Part shown: in pieces, positions 1 through 13,509 of the stretch
Numbering within the stretch: the first letter of the stretch is position 1
Layout of the letters: the number at the start of each line of letters is the position of its first letter
Origin: Neodiprion pinetum
Taxonomy: Eukaryota; Arthropoda; Insecta; Hymenoptera; Diprionidae
Direction of reading: 5' to 3'
NCBI RefSeq assembly: GCF_021155775.2
Contig: NC_060233.1
Location: forward strand, 3,018,501 to 3,082,500
DNA: 64,000 nt
Translations under genes and position numbers: made by a program
The notes under the pieces: generated by a model
Seen by the model: the letters and a program-made list of their open reading frames with translations, nothing else
Databases searched by the model: none
What the model was told of the DNA's origin: nothing

Positions 1-3000
1 ATAAATCGGGCAAAAACCACAGAGACAAGGCCCCCAGGGCATAACGACGTTGACATCCGAGATTTGACGCGAAACGCGCCTTCGACGCCCCGCGTGCCGA
101 TTCGCCGCTCGGCGTCTTCTTCCTGGCGGGAGGTCAGAATCCTTCGGTTCCAGGTCGACGCCGTCGGGGGTCGAGAAAACGGACCTGACGAGGCGCCGGC
201 ACTCAACACCGAAGAACCCCGCTGCGAGGCTTATCGTAAATTAGTGACACCGCGGGAATCCCAATGTAAATATAAAAATCGGTGAAACCTGGGAACCGGG
301 GGTGGAGAATAATTTACCGATTCATCAGCCGCGATTCCTTCATACTTTTTCCGTTAATTATCGAAACCTCTGCATGATTCATCACGTTACGATAAGCCTG
401 ATTCATTGTTTGTAAAAAAAAAAAAATCGACAATTTTCCGATCACGATTTATACCTTTGGCCGATTTTTTTCTTTTTCCTTTTTTCACAAAAACTCGAGC
501 TTCTCATTCAATTGTTGGATAATAATAGAGTACATAACAATCGACGCGGAGTTTGAACCAAAAATCGTTGAACAAAAATCGGCATCAGTTATTGAAAACT
601 TATTGTTGTTGATAAACGATTCGATTTCATACTTTCACTCCTCTATTGTTATTGTTGTTGTTGTTATTATTATTATTAAAACCAGGTACATTACATATAT
701 CAGCATACAATACATGCCGAATCTACCGGAGGTAAAAGTTATCCGTGAAAAAGAAAAAATTATAAGCCAAAAACTAAAACTAAGACTATAAAAAAATGTA
801 CAATGGCATAATATCGTTTGGTTATCTTTTAATTACTTATAGCATAAAACATGCAATTTTAAAAAATTCTTCAATTTATATTTTAATGTAATTTGTGGTA
901 TAATCGTAAAAATTTGCGTTTGCATTGAAGAGGTGAAGTTTTTTTTTTTATATACTTCAAGAGTGGGCTTAGGAAATTTAACATTTATACTTCTCGTGCC
1001 ACTTGTACTGGACGCATAAATAATTTTCAATTTTTCATAATTTAAAAAAAGCGCACCAAGTACCTCAAACTATTATACATAAATAAATACGTATATTTTT
1101 TATTTATTTATTTATTTTTATTTTTTGGACACCAGTCCTTTGCTACGACAAATGAAAAGGTGAATTTCGAATTGCGGAGAGCTTTTGTAAAAGCGATGTA
1201 CGAGCTGCAGCCCTGAAAGCAGCGTCGCTGGTCAGTAGCTTGTTGGTAACGAGCGGGTATATAGAGTGTCGGGCAGTTGTCTCTAATCACCGTCTTCCAG
1301 GAACGAATTTATCGCTCTCGTTTAAACAAGTTAATAGTTAGTTACTATCCTCGATGCCACAGGGACGGACTCTCAGGATTATTTAACACGGCATTGCAGC
1401 TGCGCTTTCTCAATCCTAGGAAAAGACCGATCGAATTTGGCCTCTGCATTGAAGAAAAAATATTAAACGTCCGATTTTTTTTTTCCTACCTACCTCAAAC
1501 ATAGAATTGTTAGAAAAAAAAGGAAAATTGTCAGCCAGGATTTTTACTTCTTTCGTTAAAAACAAGTTTAACAACGAGTTTTTTTTGTTTTTTTTTCGAA
1601 AACGCAATTGAGCTTACCTGATTTTTTACGTCACGTCGTTCGACAATTTTCAATCCATCTTGTACTTTCCAATTTTTGTCAAAACGATACCGAATTAAAA
1701 TCGATCGCGCAGCCTGCAACGATGAATAAAACCTGGTCAGAAGAAATGATGTATAACAAAATCTCAACTGATAGGTATATCGTTTAATTTGCGGAGGCGA
1801 TTCGTCGAAGCGTATAAAATGGTTGTAAAAAAAAAAAAAAAAAAAAGAGAGAACCACAAAAACAGAGAAATCATCGAACTAGACCGTGAAACAGTGAAAC
1901 CGAGCTGCTCGTTACAACGTTTCGCGTGCATGGCGTGTCTGAATTGAAGATAGAGTGAGGTGGAATAAGGTTGGATAAAGAAATGAAACGAAGAAAAAAA
2001 ATAAATAAATAAAAAAAAAAAAAATTCTTCACATCCCGAGTTATCACGAAGGGGGCCGAGAAGAAAGATGGGGAGTTGTGTTGAATAAACGCGAATTGCG
2101 GCGGCACTCGAGTCCCAGGGAGAGAAGAGCCAGCCCATTAACGAGGAGGAATCCAAGAAACGGGAATCGCGATAATACGCCCTCTTGCACGTTAATTAAA
2201 TTTAATCAAACGCCCGGAGGTCGTCGTGCCTACCGGCGACGATAAGGACGACAAGGACGAAAAGGACGACAAGGACTCGGGGTCGAACCTTACGTCGATC
2301 ATCTACATCCCCCGAGCTTGGGGGATGCGAACATGCGAGGAGCGAGTCGCTGGCCTCGCGTGATCGAAGCCTTCGACAAGCGAGACGTGAGGACGAAAAC
2401 CTTAAGGAAAGGAAAAGGGAAAGGGATGGTCGTACCGGGTACCGAACCACCAGGCACCAGACGCGACTCTTCGTCTCGATGTGATATTTATGCCCGGGGT
2501 AGTCGAAGGACGGGACAAATTGCTGAGGCAATTTTTGACAAGCCTCCCCCGATCCGGAATTTCGTCGAGGCGTACGGACGGCGGAAAGTTTGTAAAACAC
2601 CCTGGTTACTGGGAAATATGGATATTTTCAACCAGGCATCAAATGATCGCGGTGTTGACTGTAGGAAAATAACGTGCAACGATAAATTGACGTTGAAGCA
2701 TCGTTTGACTAAAAAAGTAGAGTAAACGTCGGAAACTGGTTTTACGTTGGAATTACTTCTCAATGTATAAGAAGGAATTTCTCTCGGCTGGAACAACCGG
2801 AAGGACCGAACCTTCGGGACCCCGTGCAATATTGATTGCGGACTGCAGCTGCGGGGAGCGAAAACCAACCGGCGGAATTTTTTTCACCGCCAAAAGCGCC
2901 GGCCAAACTCGAGACGCAAAGTTGATGCATATTCATAACTGCTTCGGGGGAAAAGCGGGCGGCGTGGCAGCAGACAATTGCCCCTGTCATTTTCATCCCG

Positions 3001-6000
3001 TCTTTGGGCTCGACCTGCACCGATGGACCGGAGAAAAGAACAGCCGGATTCAAGCCGCCGGTTTCGCTTGCTGTCTTCGCGTCTTGCCGACCCTTTTATC
3101 CGGCTGCGAGAGGCGGTGAAAAATTTAAATGCACGCCCGGATGAACCGTCGGAGCCGCGGCTCTGAAACCAATCGTCTCGGCGTTTCGGGGAAAACTTTT
3201 GACTTGCGGTGACGATAATTTAAGCGCAGGATTGAAAAATTAAGGCTTGAAAAGTGCATTTTCCTTTTCTTTTTTCTTTTTTTTTTTTTTTTCTCGTCAT
3301 GCAAAGTTTGAAGCGATGAATAATCGTGCAGCGAAGAAGGAACTGTTTGTCTTCGTTTCTTTAATTAATTCTTCGCAGGCATTTATTTTACAGCTCTTTT
3401 TCACTTTAGCGTATGATTAGATGCATATTTTGGGCAGGATTGAAGTTACGAATTTTAAAAGCTCTCTCGTAACTTGAATTTTCGTAATCTTTCATTTCGG
3501 AACTTTGAGCGTCAGGTTTCTGTCCATTCGAAACTTTGACATTTCGACAAAGTTTGATTTATTTACTTCAAGTTTCGCTACCAAACAATTCGGAATTAGG
3601 CGCTTCCGGAACTTTTCAAATTCCAAATTTCAACTCCATCCCATACTTTGTTCATACCTTAACCCTGACTTGATTTCTATTCCGTAATCTTATAGCGAGA
3701 TAGTCAAACGTCGACTATTAATCAAATTATCATATCACCAAGCTATAAAGCAAATCTATTTAAAAACACAAAACCAAAAAATACTGGAACTATAAAAAAA
3801 AAGCTCAGGCATATCGAATCTCCGTTTCAAATAGTTGAAAATTGTCAATATTATCTGGTAGACAATTCGTTCGATTCAACCGTCACACGACGGCTTATTT
3901 TTTGTTCAAAAAACTATTTTCTTCTTTTCCGTATGGTCGATTCGACGTTCGTATCTTTAGTCTGCGATTAACTAAAATTACTTTTCAATTTTTAAGTATT
4001 AATTTCGGCCAAAAAAAAAAAAAAGAAGCAATCAAATAGAAAGAAAATTACGGAGTTTACTTTCAAGTCCGGACTCCGGACGGATCTTGGCTGCAGGAGG
4101 GATAGAAATTGAAATTGAAGTATGGGATACAGGGAGTGAATAAGATATCGGGCGAAGAAGTTGGGGCGAATGGTTCGCGTCACGTCCTAGTCGTAGGAAA
4201 CAATAAGCAAGAATTGTAAATAGATTCGACAACCATCTACCTACACAGACACGTACGATGTAATATTGCGCGGAAGTTTCGCGCGCAGTTCGAATCCAAC
4301 TTTTCAAATAAATATTTACGGTAACGGCACTTTTATGAGGAATTTATTCGACGAATATACGGTGAAGCGGCGAGCCAATGATCCGGCAACCCGTAAACAA
4401 GACGGCTGCATGGTTCTTATATTCCGATCTCTCATTCCTCTCAGCGCCCTTTTTTTCCAATGAACTTTACCGCCCCCGTATTACTCCGATTTTATTACCC
4501 TTATCCTACAATTATTTCGCTTGATAATCGTTAGACGAAGTTCGTCTCTGTATGCGATAGACGCAGGAGATGTTTCAATAAATTGACAAATTTTACAGGA
4601 ATAAATTCGCTCGAAATATCGACAAGTTTAACCGGATTTTATTCGCGAATTTTGCGAATTTCTAAAGTTCTGGAAACGCCAAATTACGGATTTATTATTT
4701 ACGTTCGGAATCCTTTTCATTTCAATTTTCAGTTTTTCTCATTTCTCACACCCACTCGTCGAGTATATTTTTATTTTCAGACTTTCCCTCGATCGAAACT
4801 TTATTTTCCAAAATTTCCCTCAATCGAAACTGACGAATCCCACTTAACAAATGATTCAACAAATCCTCGACACCCTGCAAGACTCGGAACAATAATAACA
4901 AGAAAAACTCGTAAAACCGCGAAAGGCAAAAGCATGCAGTTTGTTAAATTGATCCTGTCCTCCCGGGGGCGAAAAACGCCTCTCGATGCCTCGATCATCT
5001 TCTTGTAAAGCCGTGTTCTCCATTCTTTAAAATAGTCCGCCACTTACCGGCAGGTGGCCCGAGGCATCAAATCAGACGTGTTACGTTAACTGAATTTAAA
5101 TTGCCGCCGCCAGTCTCGCCGTAATTTATGCGCCCAATTGTGCGACGGTCTTGAATTTACCCATCAAGTGGCAAGATACGCGCAATAAATAAGCAAAAAT
5201 TTCATCATTATATCAGTGCATTTTACTTCCACTGCAAAATAAAAATTAAAAAAAAAAAAAAAGACCAAAGTCCCTTAAATCGTTTTATTCTGATTCTTTT
5301 TCTCTCTCTCTGTCTCTCTCTCTCTATCTTAAAAGGGAGGAAAATCCCTGAGCATTTTTTTTTTCATCCGTTAAATCACCGCCCGGATAACGAGGACTGT
5401 CATTTTTTATGCATCTACAGACATTATACACGCGTTGTTAAAAACGCGTCGCGTTAATCACTCTTGGATTTTTTTTTTTTTTGGATCGGATTTTTGAATC
5501 TCATGACTTTAACGAACCGAGAAGAGGTAGCGAGAGGAATAACCAGGCTTATTTTACCGATCGTGGGGGGTCTTCGTCGACCGGCAGTTTATTCTTTTCT
5601 AAATGTCCTTTCGACTGCTCGTGCATCACACACGGCTCTTTGACAACGGAAATTAACCGCCGCTTATATTATGCGTGCCTTATTCCCATGGGTATAAAAT
5701 ACTCGTGTTTAACTCGGGAATATTGTCAATTAAAATATTTGTAATACGGTGATTATGTCGGCACACATTCGGGTACGTATAAAACGTGTTTACGAAGTTT
5801 GACGACGTTTTCATTTTTCTACGTTAAAATCTACCGCTACTCTAATCGTTTACCTTCGTTTTCTAATTATTCTTCTGCTTTTTCTATGTCGGAGAAGGAA
5901 TAGGAGGAAGGGAACGAAACGTTGGGAAAAACTCCTTGAAAGTCGAATATCACTCGACGATGCAAATAAAACTCGTCGGACGTTACAAGCAACTCGTGCA

Positions 6001-6095
6001 ACGTCGCTTTTATACAGTGACACAAAGAGAATTATCAACGGCGGAAGGCACGCAGATACATCGCGCGTGGTTTATTAATTAGAATTCCCTCTTCT
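1..6095. other. No identifiable gene
   Basis: Alternating GC-richer (1-330, 2,160-3,180) and AT-rich parts with many short A and T runs. ORFs are at most about 140 codons, occur on both strands and show no recognisable domain. CpG is common in the GC-richer parts. Nothing further could be assigned. Confidence 0.6.
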
Positions 6096-6127
<32 letters not shown>

Positions 6128-6138
6128 TCTCTCTCTCT
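6096..6138. repeat. (CT)n microsatellite
   Basis: CT dinucleotides with a short CACTCC interruption. A (TA)n run follows at 6,190-6,210. Confidence 0.93.
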
Positions 6139-6367
6139 GTCCCTGAAATACGTGCAAGAAACACGTGGAAGTGACGCAGAATTATTCAAATATATATATA
6201 TATATATATAATGTATAATGGTCAGCAAAACTGTGATGCGTCACAAATTTCAGGCATATATCTAGGAGGAATTTTTCACCAATTCAGCGAATTTTTTCGG
6301 ATTTTGTTTATTCACTTGTTTCGGAAATGTTTTTTTCTTTTTTTTTTTTAAACACGTACGCATCATG

Positions 6368-6765
6368 GAAGATTGAAGTAGGACGAACAAAATTTTAACA
6401 AAAAAATTGTGTTTTTCCATGAATTATTTAATGCTATATATGTATAGGTTCTATTTTTTCTAGCATCAATATGACTATTTTCAGTGAAAATGAATGGATT
6501 TTTTTTTTTTTTCTTCCAATGCGACACCTTTAACGTACGAAAAACTGGCAGCGTGGAACTTGAAATTCCTGCCAAGTAGAGAAAAAAAAAACATTTATGG
6601 GGAAATTAAAGGTATCGCCTTTGAAGAAAGAGAAAAGGTTCATTTTTTTTCAGCGAAAATAACCTTTTTGATGCTATCAAGAATACATAACATGTATTGC
6701 GTTTAATAGTTCTTGAAAAAACACAACTTTTTTATGTTGAAATTTTTTTTCCGACTTCAATCTTC
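6368..6765. mobile_element. Fold-back element with GAAGATTGAAGT ends
   Basis: The left end GAAGATTGAAGT returns as ACTTCAATCTTC at the right end. Inverted similarity continues through TTGTGTTTTTCCATGAA, ATGCTA...AGCATCA and ATTTTCAGTGAAAA on the left against reverse-complement counterparts on the right. Arms are about 165 bases with a short centre near 6,536-6,610. There is no ORF of its own. Confidence 0.7.
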
Positions 6766-7257
6766 AACGATTTAGAGGTTGAAATAATAGAAAACGATTT
6801 CCATAACAATTGAAGAATCGGACAAAACTCCCGGAGAGTAGATTTAAGCAGTACTACATGTAACCAATTATGGAAGAAATGCGAGAGGATAAAAAAAAAG
6901 TGGCTGAGTTGGTGGCAAACGCCTCATAGATAAGTATCACAGAAATTTGGTAAGATCAGAAAACAGAAGGATCGCAATATCTACGTTTAAAAAACGTAAA
7001 AACCTGTCGTTGTGGAATTTTTTAAATATAATGAGTCGTAGTATAATAAAAAAGTGTAAATTTGTAGAAAACTCGATTGTGCATATGAATATGCCGCAAT
7101 AGAGCAGGATTCTAATGATTCAATTATTCTAGTTTTTTTTTTTTAAGTGACATTTTTACCCGTCTTTTCTAAATTTTGTGAAAGAGATTTTGATATGTTT
7201 GAAAATTCTATACCGATACCTTACCTAACCAAATCCAACCTAACCTAATTTACCATG

Positions 7258-7385
7258 AAACTATTTTTACCCTCGCCCATTTTAACCTAACCTAACCAAA
7301 TCTATTTATAAAACTATTTTTACCCTCGCCCATTTTAACGTAACCTAAATTAATCTATCTATAAAACTATTTTCACCCTCACCCC
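7258..7385. repeat. 53-bp tandem repeat with CCTAA runs
   Basis: AAACTATTTT starts at 7,258, 7,311 and 7,364, a period of exactly 53 bases. Units share ACCCTCGCCCATTTTAAC followed by CCTAACC-type pentamers, the complement of the TTAGG telomere motif. More CCTAACC words lie just upstream at 7,222-7,250. About 2.4 units. Confidence 0.85.
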
Positions 7386-7790
7386 AAGCATTGCATTGCA
7401 AAAAAAAAAAAACAAAGATAAAGTCCAAACCATGCAGATAGATATTCGTTTACCCGTGGCTTGGAAAAAAAGCGGTGAATTTTGGGGTGGAAATTTTTTT
7501 TTCGCAAATCCCCGATTTTTTCGGGACACGACCGAGGGTGAGGGGCAAAGGGCGGTCCAACAACAAACTCCCACTCGTCGTTATCACGCGCGTTCTCCCC
7601 CAGGACCGTTCCTATTTGTCCTCCTGAGAGCCAAACCGTGTTGCAGCTTCCGGGACCGGCGCCCCTTCCCCTTCCTCCACCCCGATTATACACCTTCAGA
7701 CGAGCCTAGACTCGGGCCATGCGTGATCCCCGATTTCACCCTCGCCTCGGCCGATCCTACGGGTGACAAAAAAAAATATAGAGACGAGAC

Positions 7791-7793
<3 letters not shown>

Positions 7794-7828
<35 letters not shown>
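7794..7828. repeat. (AG)n microsatellite
   Basis: Pure AG run, the source of an Arg-Glu stretch in an overlapping chance ORF. Confidence 0.93.
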
Positions 7829-7831
<3 letters not shown>

Positions 7832-8514
7832 AAGCGTCTGGGAAAAATAACGGGGAGCTGAAAAATTGGCGAACAAATATACAGAGAAAATTGGAGAAAT
7901 TTTTTCACCTCGTGTTGTTTCGTCCGGAGGGCGAAAGATAAAATTTACACAATCTCTGCGCCATTAACATCCGACACCCCTGCAGGAAATATAAAAATGA
8001 GAGCGAAGAATGGAGTGGGAAGGATATTGGAATTGAAGGTAATAATTCTCGCGTTATATGGATACATTTCCTGTCGATCCTCATGAATTCTTTATTCTTC
8101 TCGTCAATTATCATTTGGAACTCGACTCAATCCCGCCGATCATTCTTTGATGCCGAATTTTGAACTGTGCAAAGCACTTGACTAATCTCCTCGCTTTTCC
8201 GACGCTTTTATAACGAATCGACTTTAATTATATATCGAAGGATTTTCGGCATCACGGTTTTATAATATTGTTGTTATTACTTTTAATGGTAATCTCCCTG
8301 AAAGAAATGTATTGAATAAAATAACGGTGATATTGACTGAACGAATCAATAATGAGGAGATTTTCACCGTGTATACATAAATCTGAGAGGAAGTTTCTCT
8401 CAAGCTTTTTTCTTTCATTGTCAGTCTTCTCGTATATCGGACGAGATGCTCCTCAAATAATTTACGGTAGTGAAAAAGCTTTTTTCTTAACCAAGTGCGC
8501 AAAATAGTACATTA

Positions 8515-8528
8515 CCGCACTAGTGCGG
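8515..8528. repeat. Perfect 14-bp palindrome
   Basis: CCGCACTAGTGCGG equals its own reverse complement. It may be a chance palindrome or a binding site for a dimeric protein. Confidence 0.5.
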
Positions 8529-10744
8529 AAATAGTCTCGTTTTTCAGTGTAACTTGGTTTTAGATTTTTTTTTTCCCCCAACTGAGTGAACGAATAATCG
8601 AAAAATGCTCCCTAGTAAAATTGTAATAAATGATAAAAAAATAGAAAATATGCTTCAACTCTACGTGAAACTTGAAGTAAAGTACTGGGAGTGTGAAAAA
8701 TCGCGAAAAGGGTGAGGAAAATGCCGAAAATTTCAGCCGCGACGCGGCTTCCAAGCTCAGACGTGATTTTGCCGGCAGCGGCGCGGTTGTCGTCGTAAAA
8801 CATAATCGTGTCGGTACACAGCCTCGGAGCACCGAATTCCCTCGTAAACTCGAAAGTGATGAGACTTATTTACACATTGCGTAGGCATGGGGCTCGTCAA
8901 AATTGGCAAGTTTCCTCCCGGCGTTCGTTCCCTCAACGTTGACGTTGTTACCACTGTTACGTCACGCCTTACATTATGCCCGTGTTACACCTTGTACACT
9001 CGGTGCGTTACGCCTTCCTTAAAGCTCCGTCGACTTCCCGTTTATCTGTTTTCAGAGAAAAAAGGAAGATATTGCCATCGCCGCGAAAATGAAGTGTTGA
9101 GCTTTCGCTGAATCTTCACGTTTTTGAGCTTAGAGAATCATCTCCAATCACTTTTAAATTGACGTCTTTGTGTGTGTGTACGTATGTCGTGAGTTTTTTT
9201 TTTTGTCCAACGATATCTCGAGAACGAGTTACCGGATTTCAATGATTTGAGTCTCAATCGACGCGGTTTTTCCAAACTTAGAACTGATAGATAGAAACCA
9301 AACACATTTGGATTTTGATGAAAACTGATACTCGTCGGTTTGTTGGATGGCTGATCACGAATCTGAAGTCAGATTACGAAATCCAAAATGGCATGAAAAC
9401 AAAAAAATTATCCGCTCGAGCAGAAAATTTTTATGTTTGAACATGTTACAGCAGAGGTTTTGCAAGCATTGCCAAATGGAGTTTCAATCTAACGAACCCG
9501 TTAGTTTAACTTGCAAAATTCTAGCTACCGTAACAAATTTTCTTTCCGTTACTATACTAACATTAAAATATGCCGGTCCAGCGAAATATTTTGAAAAAAA
9601 ATCCTTTTTTCGAGCAGCAACAGCTTTTCTCAAGTATATAGCAAGATTTGGCTTCAACCTCACAAACCGTCGAACTGGGTACTGGACTTTCGTCATTTCT
9701 GTGCATAATTAAAGATCAAAACATAAAATATGACCGACGTTTGGGGCGGCATTTCGATTTTTTTTTGTTTTTTTCTCGTTTCCATTTCCTGTAGAATCGT
9801 AGTCGCCTGTTTCTGTCCTGCCAAAGGAAGGAATAAAACCCGGGAGTGATATCCTTTTGGGATAGTGGCTGCGCACAGTACGGAAGAGCGAAGACACGGG
9901 GTGAGATTAGGGTCCGTTGTGGAAGAGGCAGGCATCTGTTGCGCCTTCGCGAACAACATTTACATAATCGCTGGTCGAGCCAGCCAGCCAACATCTCACC
10001 CTGTTCCTCATCCCTACTTTTCCCTTTCACCCCGCGGGGGGTGGTTGTCCTCGGGTAAAAAATTATTCCCCAGGAGTTGCCGCCGTTGAAAAAGCCGCAG
10101 GTAGAAAGAGAGGAGAACGAATAAATAGCAGAATTAAAAAAGCAGGGTTTCCCCATCGCTCACAGAGTTTTGGAAAACCTGGAAATGTCATGGAATTCTG
10201 AAATTATTGAATAGTCAAGGGAAAAAAAGTCGGGGAATCGTTTACCAAGTTTTTTTTATAGATTCAGATAAATTAGTTCGAATACAAAATTTTTTTACCA
10301 TTGCCGGAAGGTTCTCTTCAAACTTTGAATATTCATAAATATTACCTCACGAACGATTGTGCGCGAGTAAGAATTCGTACTTTCATTAAAATGAAAAAAA
10401 ACAAAAAGGAAAAAAAATCGTATGGGAAAATGTAATGTATTACATATTTTTTTTAACTTGCTATAACCAAATGAATAAATCAAATTGTTCGGAAAAAGAT
10501 TATAAGATTTTTGTCTGGAAAACGTTGAAATGTCGAGGAATTTTGCGATGGAAATTTAGTGTCTGCGCCTTCAGAGAGCTGTCGAAATAAAAAATAAAAA
10601 AATTACACTTATAGGGTAATTTTCAAAAATTATCAGAAGGTCAAAATTCGATAATCGCCACTCTTCAACTCCCGCCAATTCTTCGTTTTCTTCCCTTCTT
10701 CCCGGGGGCTGTTGAAGGATCTTCGAGTCGTATTACCAGGAGAT

Positions 10745-10772
10745 GGGGGGGGGGGGGGAGGGGGGGGGGGGG
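10745..10772. repeat. G-rich tract
   Basis: About 28 bases of G with a single A at 10,759. Overlapping ORFs with poly-Pro are artefacts. Confidence 0.9.
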
Positions 10773-11974
10773 CGGAAGTGACGCGAAGTGGACAGAGTTT
10801 AAAAGTGTCGGCGGACAAGTGTGGGCGAAACTTTATGTGAAAAAAAAAGTCGACGTCGTCTTCCGGAAACGGAGACAAAGTAAATTCTTTCGCGAACCAA
10901 GTGTCGAAACTTTGCAGTGAAACTCCGAAAGAGAAGAATTTGGCCGATCGGTTTTCGGTGTCTAAAATATCTTTAGGGCCAATCAGCTGAAACCAGGGAG
11001 TTGTTTTCGCCTTTTAAAATCGTTCGTACATACCCACTTTGTCCCAAAAAAAGGCCAAAGGCAGAGAGGGAATTCCGACGGGCCAATTCTGTCAGAAACT
11101 CGGGAAACGTCGCGATTTGCATATTCTCGAAACGACGTGTCTAACGCCGCGAACGAAACGACGTGCTGCGACGCCGTTTCGCATCGTCGACGCTTTTGTT
11201 TCTCCGCCTCGAAATTTCCTAATTCACCGCGAACTACTCCTGCGGATATCGCTGTAATTTATTCACCCAGTTTCTCACCCTTTTGCCCCGGATTTGTGTC
11301 AAGTCGTTTCAACGTGTCGAGTTCCCGTGTATTTCTCCCTGCTAATTAATGCAGTCAGTCTCAAAATCCAGGGTAAGTCGACTAGCGGTGTTCGAATTCA
11401 CCGGAAACGATTCGCTGGATAGAAAAAAATAAGCGATTCGGGAAGATATTCGGAGGATGATTTTTCACCCTGAGCTTTGGAAACGCGACGCGAATTTTCA
11501 ATCGCTAATGAAGAAGCAACCTCGGCATCGGGTGGCTGGGGACTAATCTCCGTTGACCAACAACACGCGCCTCTGCAACTGGAGTCTCAAAGGCCGAAAG
11601 CCAGCTGCAGCTGCAGCCCGCGAGCCGCCTCTTTACGCCCCTTCGATAATGACCAAACGCTAATGCAGAACTGCTAACGAGTCGAAACTCCGTAATTATG
11701 AAATACCTATATTCCCGTCGCGTCTAGATTCTAGGAAACACAACTCATACCGCGGTATAATATCACGCTGCAAGGATTTCGTGTATAATTAACCGATGCT
11801 GTGTCGCGAAAATTTTATTTTTGTTTCATTCCTTTGTTGTGGTTGGTTGTTTTCGTTTTGATTTTTTGTTTTATTTATATCATGTGTTCGCTACATGTTC
11901 GCCGTCGCGCGTGTCGTCGGCATTGTTGGAAATATAACAAGCCAATGACGGAGAGGCTAGCTATAAAGATAGAC

Positions 11975-12572
11975 TTAAGGGAGGGGGTTACAGCTTGGAC
12001 CGTCTAAAATCAAGCCTATTTTTAGTGGTTGCTTCTTTTTTTGTAGGAACATTAAAACACTTGGAGCTATTTTTTAGAATTTTTTTTATTGAAATTGATA
12101 ACAAAATGGTCGCATGAAGCATATAATTAGCGAACGACTCCGAACTCGAGGGCTTTTGCGGCAGCGCGTTTCCTGACGTCACTTGTCCAACTTGTAGCAG
12201 ATGGAAAACATTTTTTTGAGTTAAAAACGCCTTTTCGGGTCAGAGCTCGTAGCACAAATGTTGCAGAAACATTGTTTTCAAATATACACGATCATGAATG
12301 AAAAATTGTTAAAAAGATTTTCGATAAACAAAAGTTTTAAAGATTGTGTCAAAATTTCACGACGATCGGATAAAAATTGACCGACTTGTATGCGCCATGC
12401 CGCCATTTTGTTATTAATATCAATGAAAAAGTTCTTAAATGTTCTTGAAACTATGAATAATAACAGCCCTTAAACCTCAAATTGCTCCAAGTGTTTTCAT
12501 TTACTTCAAAAGAAAACTGTTGAAATAGGTATGATTATAGACAGTCCAAACCGATATCTTCCCCCTCCTTCA
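11975..12572. mobile_element. TTAA-bounded MITE, family C, copy 1 (longest)
   Basis: The left end is TTAA followed by GGGAGGGGGTTACAG, CTTGGACCGTCTAAAATCA and CCTATTTTT. The right end in reverse complement reads GGAGGGGGAAGATATC, GGTTTGGACTGTCTATAATC and ATACCTATTT. This gives inverted ends of about 45 bases around 500 bases of non-coding DNA. Two further copies share internal segments such as GCATGAAGCATATAA and CGAACGACTCCGAACTCGA. TTAA targets are typical of piggyBac elements, but the superfamily is inference. Confidence 0.7.
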
Positions 12573-13505
12573 GACATAAACAGAGTTAACCTTCCAGAGA
12601 GTTGTTATTCTATGGTCTTCTTCTCGCGAGCTCTGTACATTGTCAGTACGCGACGATCTGTAGAGCTGAGATAGACGCTACGCTAATTGTTTGAAGTGCT
12701 GTTTCTTGTTACGTCGTAATAAATACATTCTAAATGTTGAAAAATGTGCCGTGAAATAAATATCGTCCCATAATAATCCCCGCAACAAGAATCGCACGCA
12801 ACTACACGCGGCAGAGGCAGAAACATCGTTCATCGATATCACGAACGAGGCTGCACGGCAACGTTCCATTCAAAATCAATCCAATTGTGAGGAAGCTTTG
12901 TTGAAACGTCGCTCCGCTGTGACAGCCAGTCGGTATGTAAACTGGTTCCAAAAATCCTGATCGACTCGAAACTGTTTGCCATGTAGGGTATAAAGGGTAA
13001 CGTTTGCGGCCTAATACGGAGAGAGAAATTATTTTTATCGGGTATGAATAGAAATAAAAAAAAAAAAAAAAACGAAGAAGAAACGGAAAATGACAGGCGG
13101 ATATTCGTAGCGAGTAGTAAAGCGAATATAAAATAAAATAAGCTCAACGTAGTTTACTTGGTATAACTTTACAAGTTGGACTCGAAGAGCTGAAATTTTC
13201 CTTATAAAGTAACGAGAAATCAATGAAATAATTGTCGATCGCTCGAAGTCACGTAAATCGTTGCAAGTCTTGGGATGAACAACGAATGGTTAGAATTCAT
13301 TGAAGTTCTAATGATTTTTGTCCGTAACCATCAACCATATCTTCACTTTTAGTTAATTTCCAATTTACCAAGTGATTTCCATTAATTTTCAACCGATTTT
13401 CCCATCGTTCTAATTAATCTCCCGCGATTTGTCGTGATTTCCAGTGATTCAATCGAGTCTGGAAATCACTGAAAATCGTTCCATCAATGAATTAAGATCA
13501 CCAGC
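12573..13505. other. Insertion-site flank, no gene
   Basis: Non-coding DNA next to the retrotransposon. From about 13,300 to 13,500 the word TGATTTCCA and its complement TGGAAATCA recur, including an 11-base inverted pair at about 13,439-13,478. A similar word-rich block occurs at 59,140-59,420. Confidence 0.5.
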
Positions 13506-13509
13506 CCCT
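13506..13509. repeat. Target-site duplication, copy at low-coordinate end
   Basis: CCCT directly outside the LTR that begins at 13,510. It matches CCCT directly outside the other LTR. A 4-bp duplication is within the usual 4-6 bp for Gypsy integrases. Confidence 0.85.

Larger units (their letters stand above)
7386..11974. other. No identifiable gene; AT-rich with decayed repeats
   Basis: Contains the AG array, a G tract and a 14-bp palindrome. Two similar segments lie about 350 bases apart in direct orientation (GGAAAACCTGGAAATGTC at 10,174 and GGAAAACGTTGAAATGTC at 10,516), which suggests an old dispersed repeat. The stretch 9,200-9,700 looks like a decayed repeat, although no second copy lies in this window. 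Confidence 0.5.

Noticed and set aside
4284..4296. AGTTCGAATCC, resembling a tRNA B box
   Set aside because: No A box or foldable tRNA upstream on this strand.
6900..6960. GGCTGAGTTGGT, resembling a tRNA A box
   Set aside because: No B box or cloverleaf follows within the next 80 bases.
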